Shown here piece after piece: positions 11,558-24,900 of a DNA stretch of 64,000 nt. Source of the DNA: Cotesia glomerata (Eukaryota; Arthropoda; Insecta; Hymenoptera; Braconidae); the NCBI RefSeq assembly GCF_020080835.1, contig NC_058162.1:5161323-5225322 (forward strand), in the 5' to 3' direction. Both the position numbers and the translations under genes were made by a program. The notes below the pieces were generated by a model. The model did no database searches. It saw nothing but the letters and a program-made list of their open reading frames with translations, and was not told the origin of the DNA. Every line of letters begins with the position of its first letter. Position 1 is the stretch's first letter.

Positions 11558-13006
11558 TTTGTTTAGTAGTTATTTATAGATAGTTAAATTTAATATAAAT
11601 TGATGAGTTTTTTAAATATTATATTCAATTTAATAATTTTTTTTCACAAAATTCAATACCAGTAAGATGAGTTTTAAAATATTTAGAATTAAATAATGTC
11701 TGCCTAAGCCGGAATGTTACGGAATGTATTTTGTAGTTTCGAGTGAGCTCACCACCATTTAATGCCTTCCATTAGATTTGTACTCGACAGTTTCAGGTCA
11801 TCCACACGAACCGGTAACCGGAAGTACCTAAATTATTTATTACCGACGGAACTTCAGATTTATAGATTTATGAAGCTGGAAAATAAAAAATATATTAAAA
11901 AAAAATTAGGACTATCAAAAACTGTGCTAAATTAATTATTTTAAATATTAATTATTTTTCAATTGATACTAAATTTAATTTAAGTAAATATAAAAAAATA
12001 ATCATAGTAAAAATTAAATTTAAATTGATTCAATTGTATGACACTGAAGTTAGCAATGAAAAAATAAAGTTAGCCGACATCTAAAAATTTTTATTATTTT
12101 TTTAATTAAAGAATTATTAAAAAAAATTTTTTTAATTTGTTAAAAACTTCAAAAAGTATAAGTGCAATTTTTTAAAAATATTTTTTTGTTATAATTTAAT
12201 AAATTAAGCAAAATAAAAAAATCAAAAATGGCGGCTAATTTTATTATTATAAGTTAAAAAATTTTGATTTTTTTATTAATTAAATTACAACTAAAAAAAA
12301 ATTTCTAAAAAATTGTACTTATAGTTTTTCAAGTTTTTTACTTGTGAAATTTTTTTTTGATTGTTTAATTGAAATTTTTTCAATAAAAAATTTCTAAAAA
12401 TTTTGAAATGTCGGCTAACTTCATTTTCATTCAATTGTTGTTTACTAAAATGACCACCTGAGGTCAGATCAGTTGTGCTTAAAGTGTGAACTTGAAATTT
12501 TTTATTTATACTTTTAAATATTCGTGCTAATAATTTTACGTGTTAGAGGGAGAGGATCCCGAATGAAAATTAAAGTAGATATTTAATAAATTTGATAATT
12601 TTTTTAAGAAATAAATTAGAGCAAAAGAAAAAATTAGAAAAAAATTGACATTAGAAATTTTAAAAAATTAAAAATGGAATTTTTTTGAAGAAATTTTTTT
12701 GTTAAATAAAATTGAAAAATTGTGAAGTGACTGCTCGTGAATCCCGAACAAACCCGAGGTTAATTCCCATGATGAGACGACTATTATTAATTTATTTAAT
12801 TAATTGAAAAAAAGTTTTATTGGTGCCGAATTAAAGAACAAATTTTTTATTTTCTTTGAGGACTTTATTTGTGGTATAATGTTTTTAACCTCAAATTTAA
12901 ATGACAATTTGATGATTAATAATTTTCATATGTTTAATCAATTTATTTTAAAGAATTATTTCTTTGATTTTCTTGAATTTTTAACAAAATAAAACAATTT
13001 ATAAAT
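11558..13006. promoter_or_regulatory. Divergent intergenic region between the dsRNA-binding and spindle-F-like genes
   Basis: About 1.45 kb between two divergent start codons, so promoters and 5' UTRs of both genes must lie here. A comparatively GC-rich stretch at about 11700-11850 just upstream of the minus-strand start is the best core-promoter candidate for that gene. A Mutator-type MITE fills 12038-12429. No specific promoter motif can be assigned with confidence. Confidence 0.45.
12038..12429. mobile_element. Mutator-type MITE, compound copy
   Basis: Begins ATGACACTGAAGTTAGC and ends GTCGGCTAACTTCATTTTCA, flanked by the exact 9-bp repeat TTCAATTGT (12029-12037 and 12430-12438). Internally there are two back-to-back units (about 12065-12247 and 12255-12423), each with GTTAGCCGACAT-like ends. 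Confidence 0.75.
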
Positions 13007-15879
13007 ATGACTGACCAAGCAGACGGTGAAATAGTTGCAGCACAACGAGCACTCCAGATAGCTTTTCAGACAATGCAGGAACGCTGTCATCAGCTAGAAA
13101 ATCGGCTTGCTGCTGTCGAAGAGGAAAATATTAAATTAAGGATTGAAAAAGGCAAAGAAGTGTCTTACGAGCTGGTTATTCCTAATGACGATCCATTAAC
13201 TGTCCAACAACTCCAGGTAATAATTTTTTTTTTGTGTTTCTAAAAATATTCAATGAAAATTAATTTAGCAGATATTTTATAATTTTAAGAATTTTTTTAA
13301 CAATTAAATTATGTCAAAGAAAATGAGAAAAAAAATTGATGACACTGAAGTTAGCAGACACTTGACAATTTTTTGATTTTTCTTGAAAAATGAGCAAGGT
13401 CTAAAAAATTATTTTGAAAAAATTGCATTTACAATTTTTCAAAGCTATTAAAAATGGAATTTTTTAAATAAATTTTTCTTGCTGTGATGTAATTGTTAGA
13501 AAAATTCTAAAAATTATCAGATGTCTCTCAATTTCAATATCATTAAAATTTACATTTAGAAAATTAAATATATAAAAAATGCAATTTTTTAGAAATAATT
13601 TTTCGGAGCAAATTCACTTATTAAATAAAGTTAAAAACTTATCAAGTGACTGCTAACTTTAATGTCATAAATATTCATTTTTGTTTATTATTAATTTTGC
13701 TTTGTTTTTTTTTTTTATTTTAGGAAAAAATAGAAGAATTAACGAAACAAAAATCACAATTGACGCATCATGTCCTGATGGTGGCTGGTGAGAACCGGCA
13801 GCTCTGGAATAGACTTACCAGGTTAACAAGAACTAACAAGAGTCTAGGAAACAAGTTGATAAAAATATCCGATACATTGAAGCAGAACCAGGCCAGTCAA
13901 CCGAATAATGAGGTTTGCAGTATTAAAGACGAAACTTTCAATGTTCCGAAGAGTTACGATGAAGCTAACTCGGAAGATGAAAATAAAGATGTTAGTCTTG
14001 AGGAAATTTCTTTGAGATTGATCAATAGTATTATGTTGGAAAAATCTGAGCTTGAACAACAGTACACTGAAGTAAGTTGTCGTTTTTTATAAGTAATTAG
14101 TAATTAGAGTAACATGGAAATAAAGGATATATGTACATTTTTGTTTTAATTGTATTTATTAATTTTTTAGATGCTGGCATTACAAAATGGAGATGATATT
14201 AAATTGAGAAATGTTGGATTTGCATATCCGGATGATAATAACGATTCATTGCAACAACTTAAACAATATGAGAATAAATTATTTCAGACGAAGAATAATT
14301 TAGTACAGCAGCAATTAAAATTGAAGAAAGTATTACATAATTTGTGTAAATTAAAAAAAGGTAATTTTTTTTCCAACTGTTGATGACACGTTAAGATAAT
14401 CATTAATTTATATTATTAAGAGAATAAGAAAAATTTTGGGTCTAGGATGGTCATATGATAAAATCGGTTTTTTTAGTGAATTTTATGATAAGTATTTAGG
14501 CTGCATTCGAAAATATTCTATCTCTAGATGCATAATGAAGAAATAACCTTGTATCTTGTAAACTATTTACATTTTTAAGGATATAAGCTCACCCCGACAT
14601 TACACTCATCGAGACCTTTCATTTGAGTACCCACATCAATTTTTCATATATTTATATATATGTATATATGAAAAATATATCAAAAATGCATGTGGGTACT
14701 CAAATGAAAGCTTTTGATGAGTGTAACATCGGGATGAGCTTATATCTTTAAAAATATCAATAATTAAGAAATGATCTCGTATCTTTTCAACTTTTGATTT
14801 TTTCAAAGATATCAGCTTATCCCGATGTTACACTTATCGAGACCTTTCATTTGAGTACCCACATCAATTTTTCATATATTTATATATATTACATATATGT
14901 ATACATGAATAATATATCAAAATGCATGTGGGTACTCAAATGAAAGCTTTTGATGAGTGTAACATCAGGATGAGCTTACATCTTTAAAAATTTCAATAAT
15001 CAAGATGTGACTCTGTATCTCGATAATTATTGACATTTTTAAAGATATAAGCTCATCCCGATGTTACACTCATCGAGACCTTTCATTTGAGTACCCACAT
15101 CAATTTTTCATATATTTTATATATTTATATATATGTATAGATAAATATATATCAAAATGCATTCGGGTACTCAAATGAAAGCCCTTGATGAGTGCAACAT
15201 CGGGATAAGTTTATATCTTTAAAAACGTCAATATTTAAGAAAGTACAGTAGAATTTAACAAAAGTCATTATTTAATAAAGCAAAATTTTATATATTTATA
15301 GTTCACAAGTCACGGCAGTCACATAGTGACTGAACGGTTGCTAGTTTTTATCAATTAGTTTTTTCAATCATATTTAACTTAATCAATTTTAAAATGAAAT
15401 TCGTTTAATTTGATAAATTTTGTTTTTATTTTAGCTTGAAAAGCTTGAGCTGAAATTTCAATATTCGAAATTTCATTAATATTCCAAACGTGAATTTATA
15501 AAAAATCAAATTATCTGTATAATTTAAAATATTTAATAGTATAAATATTAATTTATAAAAAATACTGTTAAGGAATTCTTAATGATTAAAAAAAATTTTA
15601 ATTACAGTAAGCAAAAAAGTATGTCAAACTGGTACCCAGTTTGATTCTGACGACAGCCTACGTGAGCACGGATCAACACAAACAAGTCTTCCACCAGAAG
15701 CTTTACACCCGGACAAACCCGACCAAGAAACAGCCAAAAATTCACCAGTATCAGGAAAAATTTGTCCCATGTGTGGATCATACTTCGAGCCAAAAACTTC
15801 GTTCAACATTTTTCACGAACATGTTCTCAGCCATTTTTCATCAGACCTATCAACAGAAGGTGAATTGTTATCACCCTAA
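13007..15879 (+). CDS. spn-F: Spindle-F-like coiled-coil protein with C-terminal UBZ-like zinc finger
   Basis: Four exons with consistent phases: 13007-13216, 13724-14071, 14171-14360 and 15608-15879; total 339 aa. The N-terminus (AAQRALQIAFQTMQERCHQL) opens a coiled coil with heptad-like Leu/Ile spacing through about residue 70 and again at 71-120 and 190-250. The C-terminus carries KICPMCGSYFEPKTSF followed by FHEHVLSHF (about residues 303-328), a C-x2-C...H-x4-H arrangement like the zinc fingers of TAX1BP1 and CALCOCO proteins. In Drosophila, Spindle-F is a partner of the IKK-epsilon kinase Ik2 and acts on microtubules, bristle growth and oocyte polarity; that assignment rests on my memory of the family and on the length (Drosophila protein about 364 aa). 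Poly(A) signals AATAAA overlap at 15902-15911. It converges on mRpL32. Confidence 0.65.
13253..13668. mobile_element. Mutator-type MITE in spindle-F-like intron 1
   Basis: Begins ATGAAAATTAATTTAGCAG and ends CTGCTAACTTTAATGTCAT, flanked by the exact 9-bp repeat AAATATTCA (13244-13252 and 13669-13677). At 416 bp it is longer than its relatives; further internal TGAAGTTAGC/GCTAACTT motifs show a second unit nested inside. Confidence 0.75.
14407..15344 (+). mobile_element. Non-autonomous Helitron, copy C (plus orientation, three units)
   Basis: In spindle-F-like intron 3. Begins TTTATATTATTAAGAGAATA after an A (TC changed to TT) and ends with hairpin-forming GCAGTCACATAGTGACTG, then AACGGTTG and CTAG at 15341-15344 followed by T. 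Three palindromic units lie at about 14560-14785, 14786-15020 and 15021-15235, in the opposite orientation to the other four copies, as expected for an element on the plus strand. Confidence 0.8.
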
Positions 15880-15901
15880 TCAGTACCTTGAACTCATGCT
15901 A

Positions 15902-15911
15902 AATAAATAAA
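15902..15911 (+). terminator. Poly(A) signal of the spindle-F-like gene
   Basis: Two overlapping AATAAA hexamers 23-32 bp after the stop codon. On the opposite strand, AATAAA at 15999-15994 and 15977-15972 serves the convergent mRpL32 transcript, so the two 3' UTRs are very short and close together. Confidence 0.6.
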
Positions 15912-16046
15912 AGAACAAAATAATTCAAACGATGAATTAAAACAAGTATTTATATGCAATGGGTAAATAGATTTATTTTAATTGTAATTAAACTTTATTT
16001 AAATAAAAATTTTTTGAACAATTTTTAGATATACTACAATGATTGC

Positions 16047-18310
16047 TTAAGCTAATTCGGTAGGTTTTACTTCGGTGCTCTGCGAAGGCTCTTGAGTGGT
16101 AGGCTGCATCAAGTTTGAATGGAACCAAGCAGGCCTTGGCTTAGGCAACTCGACAATGCGTTGTCCTTTCCAGAATTTCGCTGGTTTTTTATCCTTTTCT
16201 CCTTCGTACAGCACCACCACATCTTTCTCGACCGGCTCAAGACCCAAAGTGTTGACAATCACTTCCTGCATTTCTTTGGTCTCTAATTTAACTCTGTTGT
16301 AGCAATGCTCTGTGATAATTAATTTATTAATTTAATTAACTGGAATTTGATAGAAAGAGAAATTATAAAAATAAGTTTAAAACTTACGACACAATTTATC
16401 AGCCTCGCGATCAAGACCGCAAGTAATACATGGAACTATATTTGTTTTTGGTACAAAAGGCTTCCAATTGTATTCCGGGCTTCCATATTTTCTTTTCATA
16501 CGTTTCTCTAGAGACCGACGGCTTTTTGGTACTGCCCAGAGTAGTCCATCTTTTAGAATATCTGTCAATGACTTGGAATTTGGAGCCGAGGATTTATTTT
16601 CAATGGGATTCAGTTCCAAGGTGCATAATGCTAAAAAAAATTTTTTTTTTTTATTAATAACATAATTTTTAGGACAAAAGTAATTAATTTTTTTGATATT
16701 GAAAAGAGACATTAGGTAAAAGATCCAATTATTGACACTTGCAATTTTATTCTAATTAAAAAAACAAAATGTTCTCAAAAAATCAATTGTCTTCAAATTT
16801 ATAATTCAAAGATTAGATTTGTCAATTTATTAGAGTTGATTTGTTTTTACTAAAATAAAATTGCAAGTGTCAATAACTGGGTCTTTTACCTTAAACAATT
16901 TTTTGAAATTTTCTCAGTACTAAAGCAGTACAAATTTTTTTTTGTTAATGTTTTGTTGAATTTAAGTTAAAGATACACTGAAAAAAAAGTTCTTGAATGG
17001 AGCGTAAATTTTCTTGGCTCAAGAAAATATTAAAGAAGGTTGAAAATTTCTTGAATGAAGTCAAAATTTCTTGAGCCAAGAACATTTTTTCTTGCTCCAA
17101 AATAACTTTCGTTTTCCTTGAAATTTTCTTGGCACAAGAAATTTGTTTTTTGTATGTATTAATTTTTTAACTTCTTGTTGAGTGAAATCTACCAAAAAGT
17201 CATCATTTTTTTACGCTCGGGTAAATACTTTCTTTTAAAATAAAAAAAAATAAACTATAACGTGAAAATTTAAAAAAAGTATAAATGCAATTTTTTTTAA
17301 ATATTTTATCAGTACTAATTTATTTTTTTAATAAATTCAAAAAATTATCAGGTTTTTGCTGACTTCAGAATCATAATTTTTTGACAAATTAATAGATAAA
17401 ATACTTTTAGTTTCATGAATTTATCAATTTTTTTTTTTTATAGAAAAATTCATGATAATTAATATGCTGAAATTAATAAGCATCTGATAATTTTAAGAAT
17501 TTATTTTAACAAACAATTTATTGCGAAAAAAATTTTAAAAAAATTCGACATGCAGAAATTTAAAAAATCTTCAAATTATTTTTTAAAAATATTTTATATG
17601 TAATAATTTGCTTGTTGAATAAACCCAAGATATAATATAATACTAAAGTTAGTCGGCGTTTTTAATTTTTTGATATATTAAATAATAACTAAAAAATATT
17701 TTTAAAAAATTGCACTCACCATTTTTTAAGTTTTTTACAAATGAAATTTTTTTTTTTTATTATTTTGTAATAAGTTTGTCAATAAAAAAAATTCTAAAAA
17801 TTTTTAGATGTCGGCTAACTTAATTTTCATAGATATGATCAGATATCTTTTTATTTAAGTTTAATTTAAAATTCTCAACAAAAATAATTCATAAACAATT
17901 AAAATAAATGAAAATTAAGTTAGCCGACATTTAAAAATTTTTAGTATTTTTTCTTATTGAAAAAATTATTAGAAAAAAATTTAAAAAAAATTTTTAGTCA
18001 CTTGTAAAAAACTTGAAAAACTGTAAGTGAAATTTTTTAAAAATATTTTTTTGTTTTAATTTAATTATTAAAAAAAAAATTGAATAATTAAAAACGTCGG
18101 CTAACTTTAGTATCATTTAAAATAAACATTTCTAACAATTTCAATAAAATTACAAAAAAATGTTTAGGTTATCCGGCGCACACAATTAATTACATAAAAA
18201 AACTAATAAAATAAATCACCTGGTGGGAATCTTGTGCCAAACAAATACCGCAGTGTCTCCTCGACTCTATACAAAGCAAAATCCAATTTTCTCAAAATAC
18301 TCCTTGCCAT
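16047..18310 (-). CDS. mRpL32: Mitochondrial large-subunit ribosomal protein L32 (bL32m)
   Basis: Three minus-strand exons: 18220-18310 (ATG 18310), 16388-16630 and 16047-16309 (stop 16049-16047); 597 nt, 198 aa, with matching phases. The N-terminus MARSILRKLDFALYRVEETL is basic and amphipathic, as expected for mitochondrial import. The bL32 core starts at DGLLWAVPKSRRSLEKRMKR (about residues 58-77). The zinc-binding cysteines are C98, C101, C111 and C114 in CITC-x9-C-QH-C, the last pair split by intron 2. The mature region after DGLLWAVPK corresponds to the part left by m-AAA protease processing in yeast and mammals (family knowledge). Intron 1 (16631-18219) carries at least three MITEs. The gene is divergent from PDSS1, with about 1.1 kb between start codons. 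Confidence 0.9.
16714..16892. mobile_element. Short MITE with AGGTAAAAG ends in mRpL32 intron 1
   Basis: The ends AGGTAAAAGATCCAATTATT and the inverse ATAACTGGGTCTTTTACCT form inverted repeats of about 40 bp, continuing through GACACTTGCAATTTTA. The TTA at each edge may be the target duplication. Similar terminal sequence recurs at 59225-60553 and near 62045. Confidence 0.65.
16977..17140. repeat. Degenerate CACTGA-type repeat
   Basis: Starts CACTGAAAAAAAAGTTCTTG and contains several TCTTGG/CCAAGAA and TTCTTGAATG inverted motifs like the other CACTGA-type MITEs, but no right terminal repeat is clear. Confidence 0.4.
17637..17830. mobile_element. Mutator-type MITE in mRpL32 intron 1 (first)
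   Basis: From ATAATACTAAAGTTAGTCGGC to GTCGGCTAACTTAATTTTCAT; flanks AGATATAAT and AGATATGAT form a 9-bp duplication with one mismatch, so this copy is somewhat older. Confidence 0.7.
17908..18116. mobile_element. Mutator-type MITE in mRpL32 intron 1 (second)
   Basis: From ATGAAAATTAAGTTAGCCGAC to GTCGGCTAACTTTAGTATCAT, flanked by the exact 9-bp repeat TTAAAATAA (17899-17907 and 18117-18125). It lies about 80 bp from the preceding family member. Confidence 0.8.
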
Positions 18311-19410
18311 TTCAAAATCCAAAAATGAAATTCCAAAATACCTGCACTTTTTTCCTCAACAAAAGAAACATTAAAACTAACCATCCCTTACGACGAAGTT
18401 CTTGTAACCGCCACCAGATGTCACCGCCTACCTAAAAATAACTCAGCTGATTCGTTACGAAACATCAGAGTTTTAGAGTTTTACTCGTGTGCTGTGTGCT
18501 TGTATGATTGTGGTCATCTCGTGCTCTTGCTCACCTTCAATTTCATCAATGAAAATAAAAGTGTCACACCATCATCAAAGGCTTCAAGACAACTATTAAT
18601 TTCACTTGAACCACCCGCACCTGAAACACATCTACCAGAGACTTGATAACTCCAAAAACAAAATTCATTGGATCATAAAATATTTACGTCATCTGGAGCA
18701 ACTTGGTGCTGTCATTAACAACCTAGAACACCACCTTGGATTTATTTCACTAAAATAATTTAATTAAAGTGATTTTAGTGCTGCAATAAATATACCAATC
18801 ATAAAATTATCAAGATAAAAATTATCAACATCTTCTAGGTCAGGATAGCTAGGAAAAAATTTACAATCAAAGTATTAGAAGCAAGGATTTAATTAAAATT
18901 AAAATTATAATTAAAGGTAATGATAAAAATAATAATAGTAATAATGATAAATATGAAAATTAATTTAGCAGATATTTAATAATTTTTTAACAAATAAATT
19001 GTGGAAAAAAAATTGACTTGTAGAAATTTTAAGAAATTAAAAATGCATTTTTTTAAAAATAAATTTGTTTGTTAAAAAAAAAATAAAAATTGTCCAAGAC
19101 TGCTAACTTTAATGTCATATGATAAATTTAAATTAAAAGGCGGGAATTGATAAAAAATTCAAATTTTCAGATTTGGAAAAACAGCATCCGAGAGATATCC
19201 TGAGTTGTCAAGCTCTAGAACGAAGTTGAGGATAAAGGTAGTGCTGAAAATAAAGTGGTGGGATAGCTTTTTGATGAATAAAAGGTGGGGAAAGACGGTG
19301 ATGGTTATACTCTCGAGAGTAAGTTTGAAAGTTCTCATTGCTCGGGACGTTGTTCTACCAGACAACGTGGATTTTATTTATTATTAAACCTACAATCGCG
19401 TGTACGTGCT
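18311..19410. promoter_or_regulatory. Divergent region between mRpL32 and PDSS1
   Basis: About 1.1 kb separating the two divergent start codons. The part next to mRpL32 (18311-18740) and the part next to PDSS1 (19150-19410) are less AT-rich than their surroundings, consistent with 5' UTR and promoter sequence for two housekeeping mitochondrial genes. A Mutator-type MITE is inserted at 18953-19118. No TATA box or initiator could be pinned down. Confidence 0.45.
18953..19118. mobile_element. Mutator-type MITE between mRpL32 and PDSS1
   Basis: 166 bp from ATGAAAATTAATTTAGCAG to CTGCTAACTTTAATGTCAT, with the exact 9-bp repeat ATGATAAAT on both sides (18944-18952 and 19119-19127). Confidence 0.8.
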
Positions 19411-19578
19411 ATGGCGTGTATTACGGGTTCCTCGGGTCGGCTCTGTGCTCGGGTCGAAAAATTGTGTCAACAGTCTGGACGATTCGTCCACTTTTGCACT
19501 AGGAAAATTACCACAACAGGTGTTAACGAAAAATTACACCAACAAGTGCAACGTATTAGTCTAGTACAATCATGCCGA
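19411..19578 (+). CDS. PDSS1: PDSS1 exon 1: start and mitochondrial presequence
   Basis: 56 codons from MACITGSSGRLCARVEK to RISLVQSCR, ending in CGA|GTAAGT. The composition is basic and poorly conserved, as expected for an import signal. The start was chosen because the protein length then matches the family. Confidence 0.8.
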
Positions 19579-21896
19579 GTAAGTTATTATATTTATATTT
19601 ACTATTGATCATTAAGCTCTTATATTCAGTTGCTATTTACAATGAACTTTGATTATTTTATTGCAAATTTAAAATTACCCGGATAATATTACATTAATAT
19701 TATATACTTATTTACGTAATGGACTAAAAATGTTAATTTATTTTAATAACTTGTCAATTATTTTATTGACGTATTCAAATTCATTGTGAAAGTTTTTAAC
19801 TGAATAATTATTCTTAAACTTTTTTTTATTCGGTTGTAATTTTAAGTGTATAAATTTATTTAATTTTTATTGCTAATTATTTGTATTTTTAGCCTGGGTT
19901 GACATAACCTAATGCTATACTACTCGCAAGTTTAACCTTTTGTCATCCAAATATCTAAAAAAACAAATTATTGCGGAAAAATTAGCAATTTTATGGATTT
20001 TTTATTTAATATTTTATAATTATTAATGACTTTGAACGAAATTTTGTGGGACGTTTATAAATTTTATTTGATATTATATAATAGCAATAATTTTAGAGTA
20101 CGAGTTGCATTGACACTATGAGAATGATAAGAATTTAAATCGCGCGGGAATTTAGTTTTTTTTTTTCTCTGATATTTAAATTTATCCAAAAATATTTTAA
20201 ATTGAATAAGTACTCACTGACGATTGTTTATTTATTTATTGTAAATATTCATTTAAATGTTATTCGTGGAATTAAATGAGAGCCACGTGAAATCACAACG
20301 TTTTCTAGCACGTGAAAGTCATACGATTTTTTTTTTAGGTGAAAACTCGATAGACATTTGTGATTATTACATGTGTGTGTTTATTTTATATAAATACACT
20401 TGTGTATAATTATTTTTTATAATTAATTAGAGTTACAATTTTATTTAATTAAAAAATTTAATTTTTATTCATTCTAATTAAAAATTATTTTTTTTCTACT
20501 TTTATACTTCAATAATTTTGATTAAAAATTCAATTTTAATCATTCAAACAAATTTTAAATTTGCCGCTAAAAAAAAAGCGCGAAAATTTGAAATTCAATT
20601 TTTTAATTTTAATAATTAAAAAAGTTAATTTAAATTGTTAATTTAAAATTTGAGTTAGAATCAATAAAAATGATGGATTTATTTTTTTTTTATCAATACA
20701 TATATATGTGTTTATATGTTGAGTTAAAAGAAAAAAATGAAAGTTATGAGAAGTTGGAAAGTGGGCGATTTTGAAATGGCACCGAAAAATGTTACTCGTC
20801 TTCGAAATAAATTATTATTACAAGAACGTAATAGTTTATAAATATATAAATACACATACACATACTTATATATTTTATTTTTTATATTTATTATTATATA
20901 TTTTTTATTATTGTAATTACAAAGTGCGTAATTAAATTAAAATTTTTTATTAAAAAAAATTTTATCGGGTGATTTAAAATTTTTTTTATGTCAAAGGAAA
21001 ATAATTAATAAAAATAAGTGATAAAAATAATTAAAAGGCAAATTTGTCTGGCAATAAATAAGTAGGCTAACTGGCGGATCCTCTATTCAATATATATATA
21101 CATACATATATAAAGACTCGCTCTTGACTTTCTCGTACTCGATTACGATTTATTCTTTTCTTCGCACTAATTTGCTCTTTGTAAGAATAAACATCTTTGT
21201 GAATCATTTAATATTATTTTACAAAAAGGTAAATCCGACTAATGGCTAATTTTTTATAACTAATCCTTAATTATTATTAAATTATTCCGGACTTATCTCA
21301 CGGAATTTTTCATTTAGTCGGCACGCTCACCTTTGTTATTTTATCGTAAACAGATTTATGATTATAATAACAATTATTATAAATAAATAGTGTATTTATC
21401 AAATCGAAAGTTAAATTATCTGTAATTATTTAGATTCTTTGTTTTATGTGGAAAAATAAAAGCAGTCTCCGTGAGTACTTGGGTATTAATTATATTCAAA
21501 TACACTTTCGATCTTTTATTGTACTGTTTAATTCGACGGACATGCACATAGAAAGAACCGAGACAATTGATTGACGCACTTGTGCGTTTCAAGATTCCGT
21601 ACGCATTCAGTATAACTTAATAAAAATCACGGTTACGACCAGGAATGCGGCATAGTTTTTTTACGTCTCATAAAACTGTATATTTTAAATTTAATTACAG
21701 TATTTGATTTTTAAAATAGGAAAACATTAGTCAAAAAGAATGTCTAAAATTTTTAATGCTCTAAAAAAAATTTTTTTTTCTTAGTTACCAAATTGTGTAA
21801 TCATTTCACACAAAATTTAATTTTTTTAAAAGCTAACTAAATTTTTTTTTAATCAGAAAATTATAAATTTTTATTTTGGATTAATTTTTTAATAAC

Positions 21897-21930
<34 letters not shown>

Positions 21931-24900
21931 TAAAAAATACTTTTAAAATTATTTAATTCATTTTTTTACTCAGTCAGATTCAAATTTTTTCAACTTGATT
22001 AATTTTCCAATTAAAAAAAAAAAAATTCTTTGTTTTTGATAAATTAAGTACGAAAATTTATAAAAAAGAACTCCAACTTATTTTTTAGACTATTTACTTA
22101 AAAGCCTAATTGATAATGAGATTAATATTCAATTTTCCAACTCTGGCAATTTTTAAGAAATTAATTATCAAATTTACAATAAAAAAAAAATTTACAAATC
22201 GAATTCAAAATAATTAAATAATTTTTTACACAGTCTAAAATTTAGAGTACAAACCAAACTTAAGAATTTTATTGAAATAAATTAAAACAATTTTTTTTTT
22301 TTTCAATTATTCTGGCAATTTTTGAGAAATTAATTATAAAATTTACAATAAAAAAAAAAAAATCTACAAATCGAATTCAAAATGATTAAATAATTTTTTA
22401 CACAGTCTTAAATTTAGAGTACAAATCAAACTTAAGAATTTTACCATAATAAATGTTATAACAAATTTTTTTTTTTGAATTTTTACTAACAAAAACTGTA
22501 ACTATTCAAGAAAACAAAAAAACAATAACAATAATAGCGGAAAAAATTTCTTAATCACAAAATATTGAATATTTATAATCGAATCTCATTGTTCTGTCAT
22601 CTCTCGATGGAATACGTGAAATAAATAAATCATCAAGTCGCTGACTATTGATGATTATAAATCAATAAAAAATCTACAAAATTAGCATACTAACTTTTTA
22701 CAAACTTTAGTATTCAATTGTTAGACTCCTTATGCTGTGACTTGATTAATAGATTCTCGAAATCGGCTATTGTTTACTACAGTCATTAACCACTTTACTC
22801 AGGATAATTATAACAACAACAACAATAATGATAGGAACATCAATTCTATTGTTCGAAGATTTGCTAACTTTATTTTAATGCTGGTTCTTATTTGGCTGTA
22901 AGAAAGTTTCAAGGTTAATTACAAGGTCGTCCAGTTTACATTACCAATTTCCTTTAAATATATCTTTATAGTTTTAGAGTTTCACTTATCTATTTTTAGT
23001 TGTAAATACGGTAGAATGATGATGAACATATTGGGATTTAGAACGATTGATCAAGTACCCAAGTGTCCCAGTTACCAATGAAGAAATTTGATTTTCACCA
23101 TAATTTTTTATGTTATTTCACAATAAAAATTCCTTCGGCCAAACATTCATTTTTTAACTCCAAAAATAATTTTTTTTTTTTTAAATGTTGGATTAATTAT
23201 ATTTGTTGTAATTATTATAATTATTGCTAATACTGTAAACTTATCACATGACAGTATAACCATGTAAAACCAGTATAGTATCTTTCCCTTTTTTTTTACT
23301 GGTGATATTTATACTCAACTTGCACAATTTCATCCATTACATTCTAGGCTTCAATTGAGATTTTTTTTTATCAATTATTTAAAATTATAATCACATTCTT
23401 CAAATATTTATTAACACTTTGATTCTAGTTTATGTCATTGACAATTTTATTAAATAATATTTCATCAAATGGGATTTCATTAGCCGCTTGTTTAATTTTT
23501 TCATTCAATTATTAACCTAAGAACTCGTTATTTTTCGTCAATAAAAATTGGTTTTCAATTATTTTATACAAAAATAAATTTTTTAAAATTATCGCGATAA
23601 TAAATTAAAAAAAAATTTTTTTAACAGACTAATTAAGAAATTAGTTGATTAAAGAAAAATATTATGTTGAAAATTAGACTCTTCTTTCGAGATATTAAAT
23701 TTGAATTAATTGAAAAAATTTACGAATTGAATTAAAATAATAAAATTCTCGGATGAAGAGAAAAGTTTTCAATTCAACTTTTTTAATTTAATAAAGAATT
23801 TATTCACTATTTTTAAACAAGATACAATATAGTTCGCCCAAAAATTTGTTTCCGTAATAACGCATATTCAAAAAATTGTCAACTTGTTTAAAAAAACACC
23901 ATTAATCTCAAAAATTAGTGTTAAATATGTTTCAAAATAATTTTAAGTTTTTGAGAACAAAAAAAAATTTCAATTCTTAAAAGGAATTAAAGTAATTATT
24001 AGTTTTTGATGTAAGATTTGATTGTATCACACAAAGATACACAAAAAAAAGTTAACTTGAATCAAGAGAAAAATTTTTGAACCAAGAAAAAATTTTTGAA
24101 AAGTTTCATCGTCTTGAATAAAGATGAGAAATTATTAAATCAAGTAAAATTTACTTAAACTAAGAAAAATTTTTTAGTTCAAGAATTTTTCTACTCAATT
24201 AAAAAAGATGAAGTTCTTCAAAATTATTTACTTGATTCAAGTTAATTTTTTTTTCTGTGTACATTCTTAATCTTCAGATTCCAAATTTCTCTTCGCTAAG
24301 AAAACGAGTTTCATGATTAGACTTGAATTAAAAATATTTCTCTTTAACTAAATTTTTTCTTCTTTAGTTCTAGACAAGTACAATCAAAATTTATCGTCTT
24401 TTAAATAAAAATTACGACTTGACTTCTTCATGACCAAAAAGAAGTCCGATTACCAAACCATCGCCCTTAAAAATGATTTTTCATTCAAAAATTGTTCGGT
24501 AATAAAATAGAAGGTAGTTAATAAGGAGTTATAACCGTGTAATTACCATAATTTCGAGTATTTAAACGGTTAGTAGGTCAATATAATTTAAAAAACCAAC
24601 AGAACATTCAGTAGGTATTTAAACTTCTTTGGACAATGTCTTTGTCAAAGATGATAAATGATTTCGTAACTAAAAATATATATCGGTAGGATGCAACATT
24701 GCGAGATCATGTAAATATGTCTTGGTATTTAATTGTACGTGCATCATGTTTAACAGTTGCATCGCACGACGTCACATACACACTTACATTGATACTATAC
24801 ACAAATATATACATAAACATTTATTACTGTGCTGTGAATTAAATACAACAAGTGAAGTGCAATGAACGTACGAGCTTTCGCTCCGTCGAAAGTGAAACGT

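Noticed and set aside
19285..19410. Upstream in-frame extension of PDSS1 exon 1
   Set aside because: It has no presequence-like or family similarity, and the ATG at 19411 gives a protein of the usual length; probably 5' UTR.
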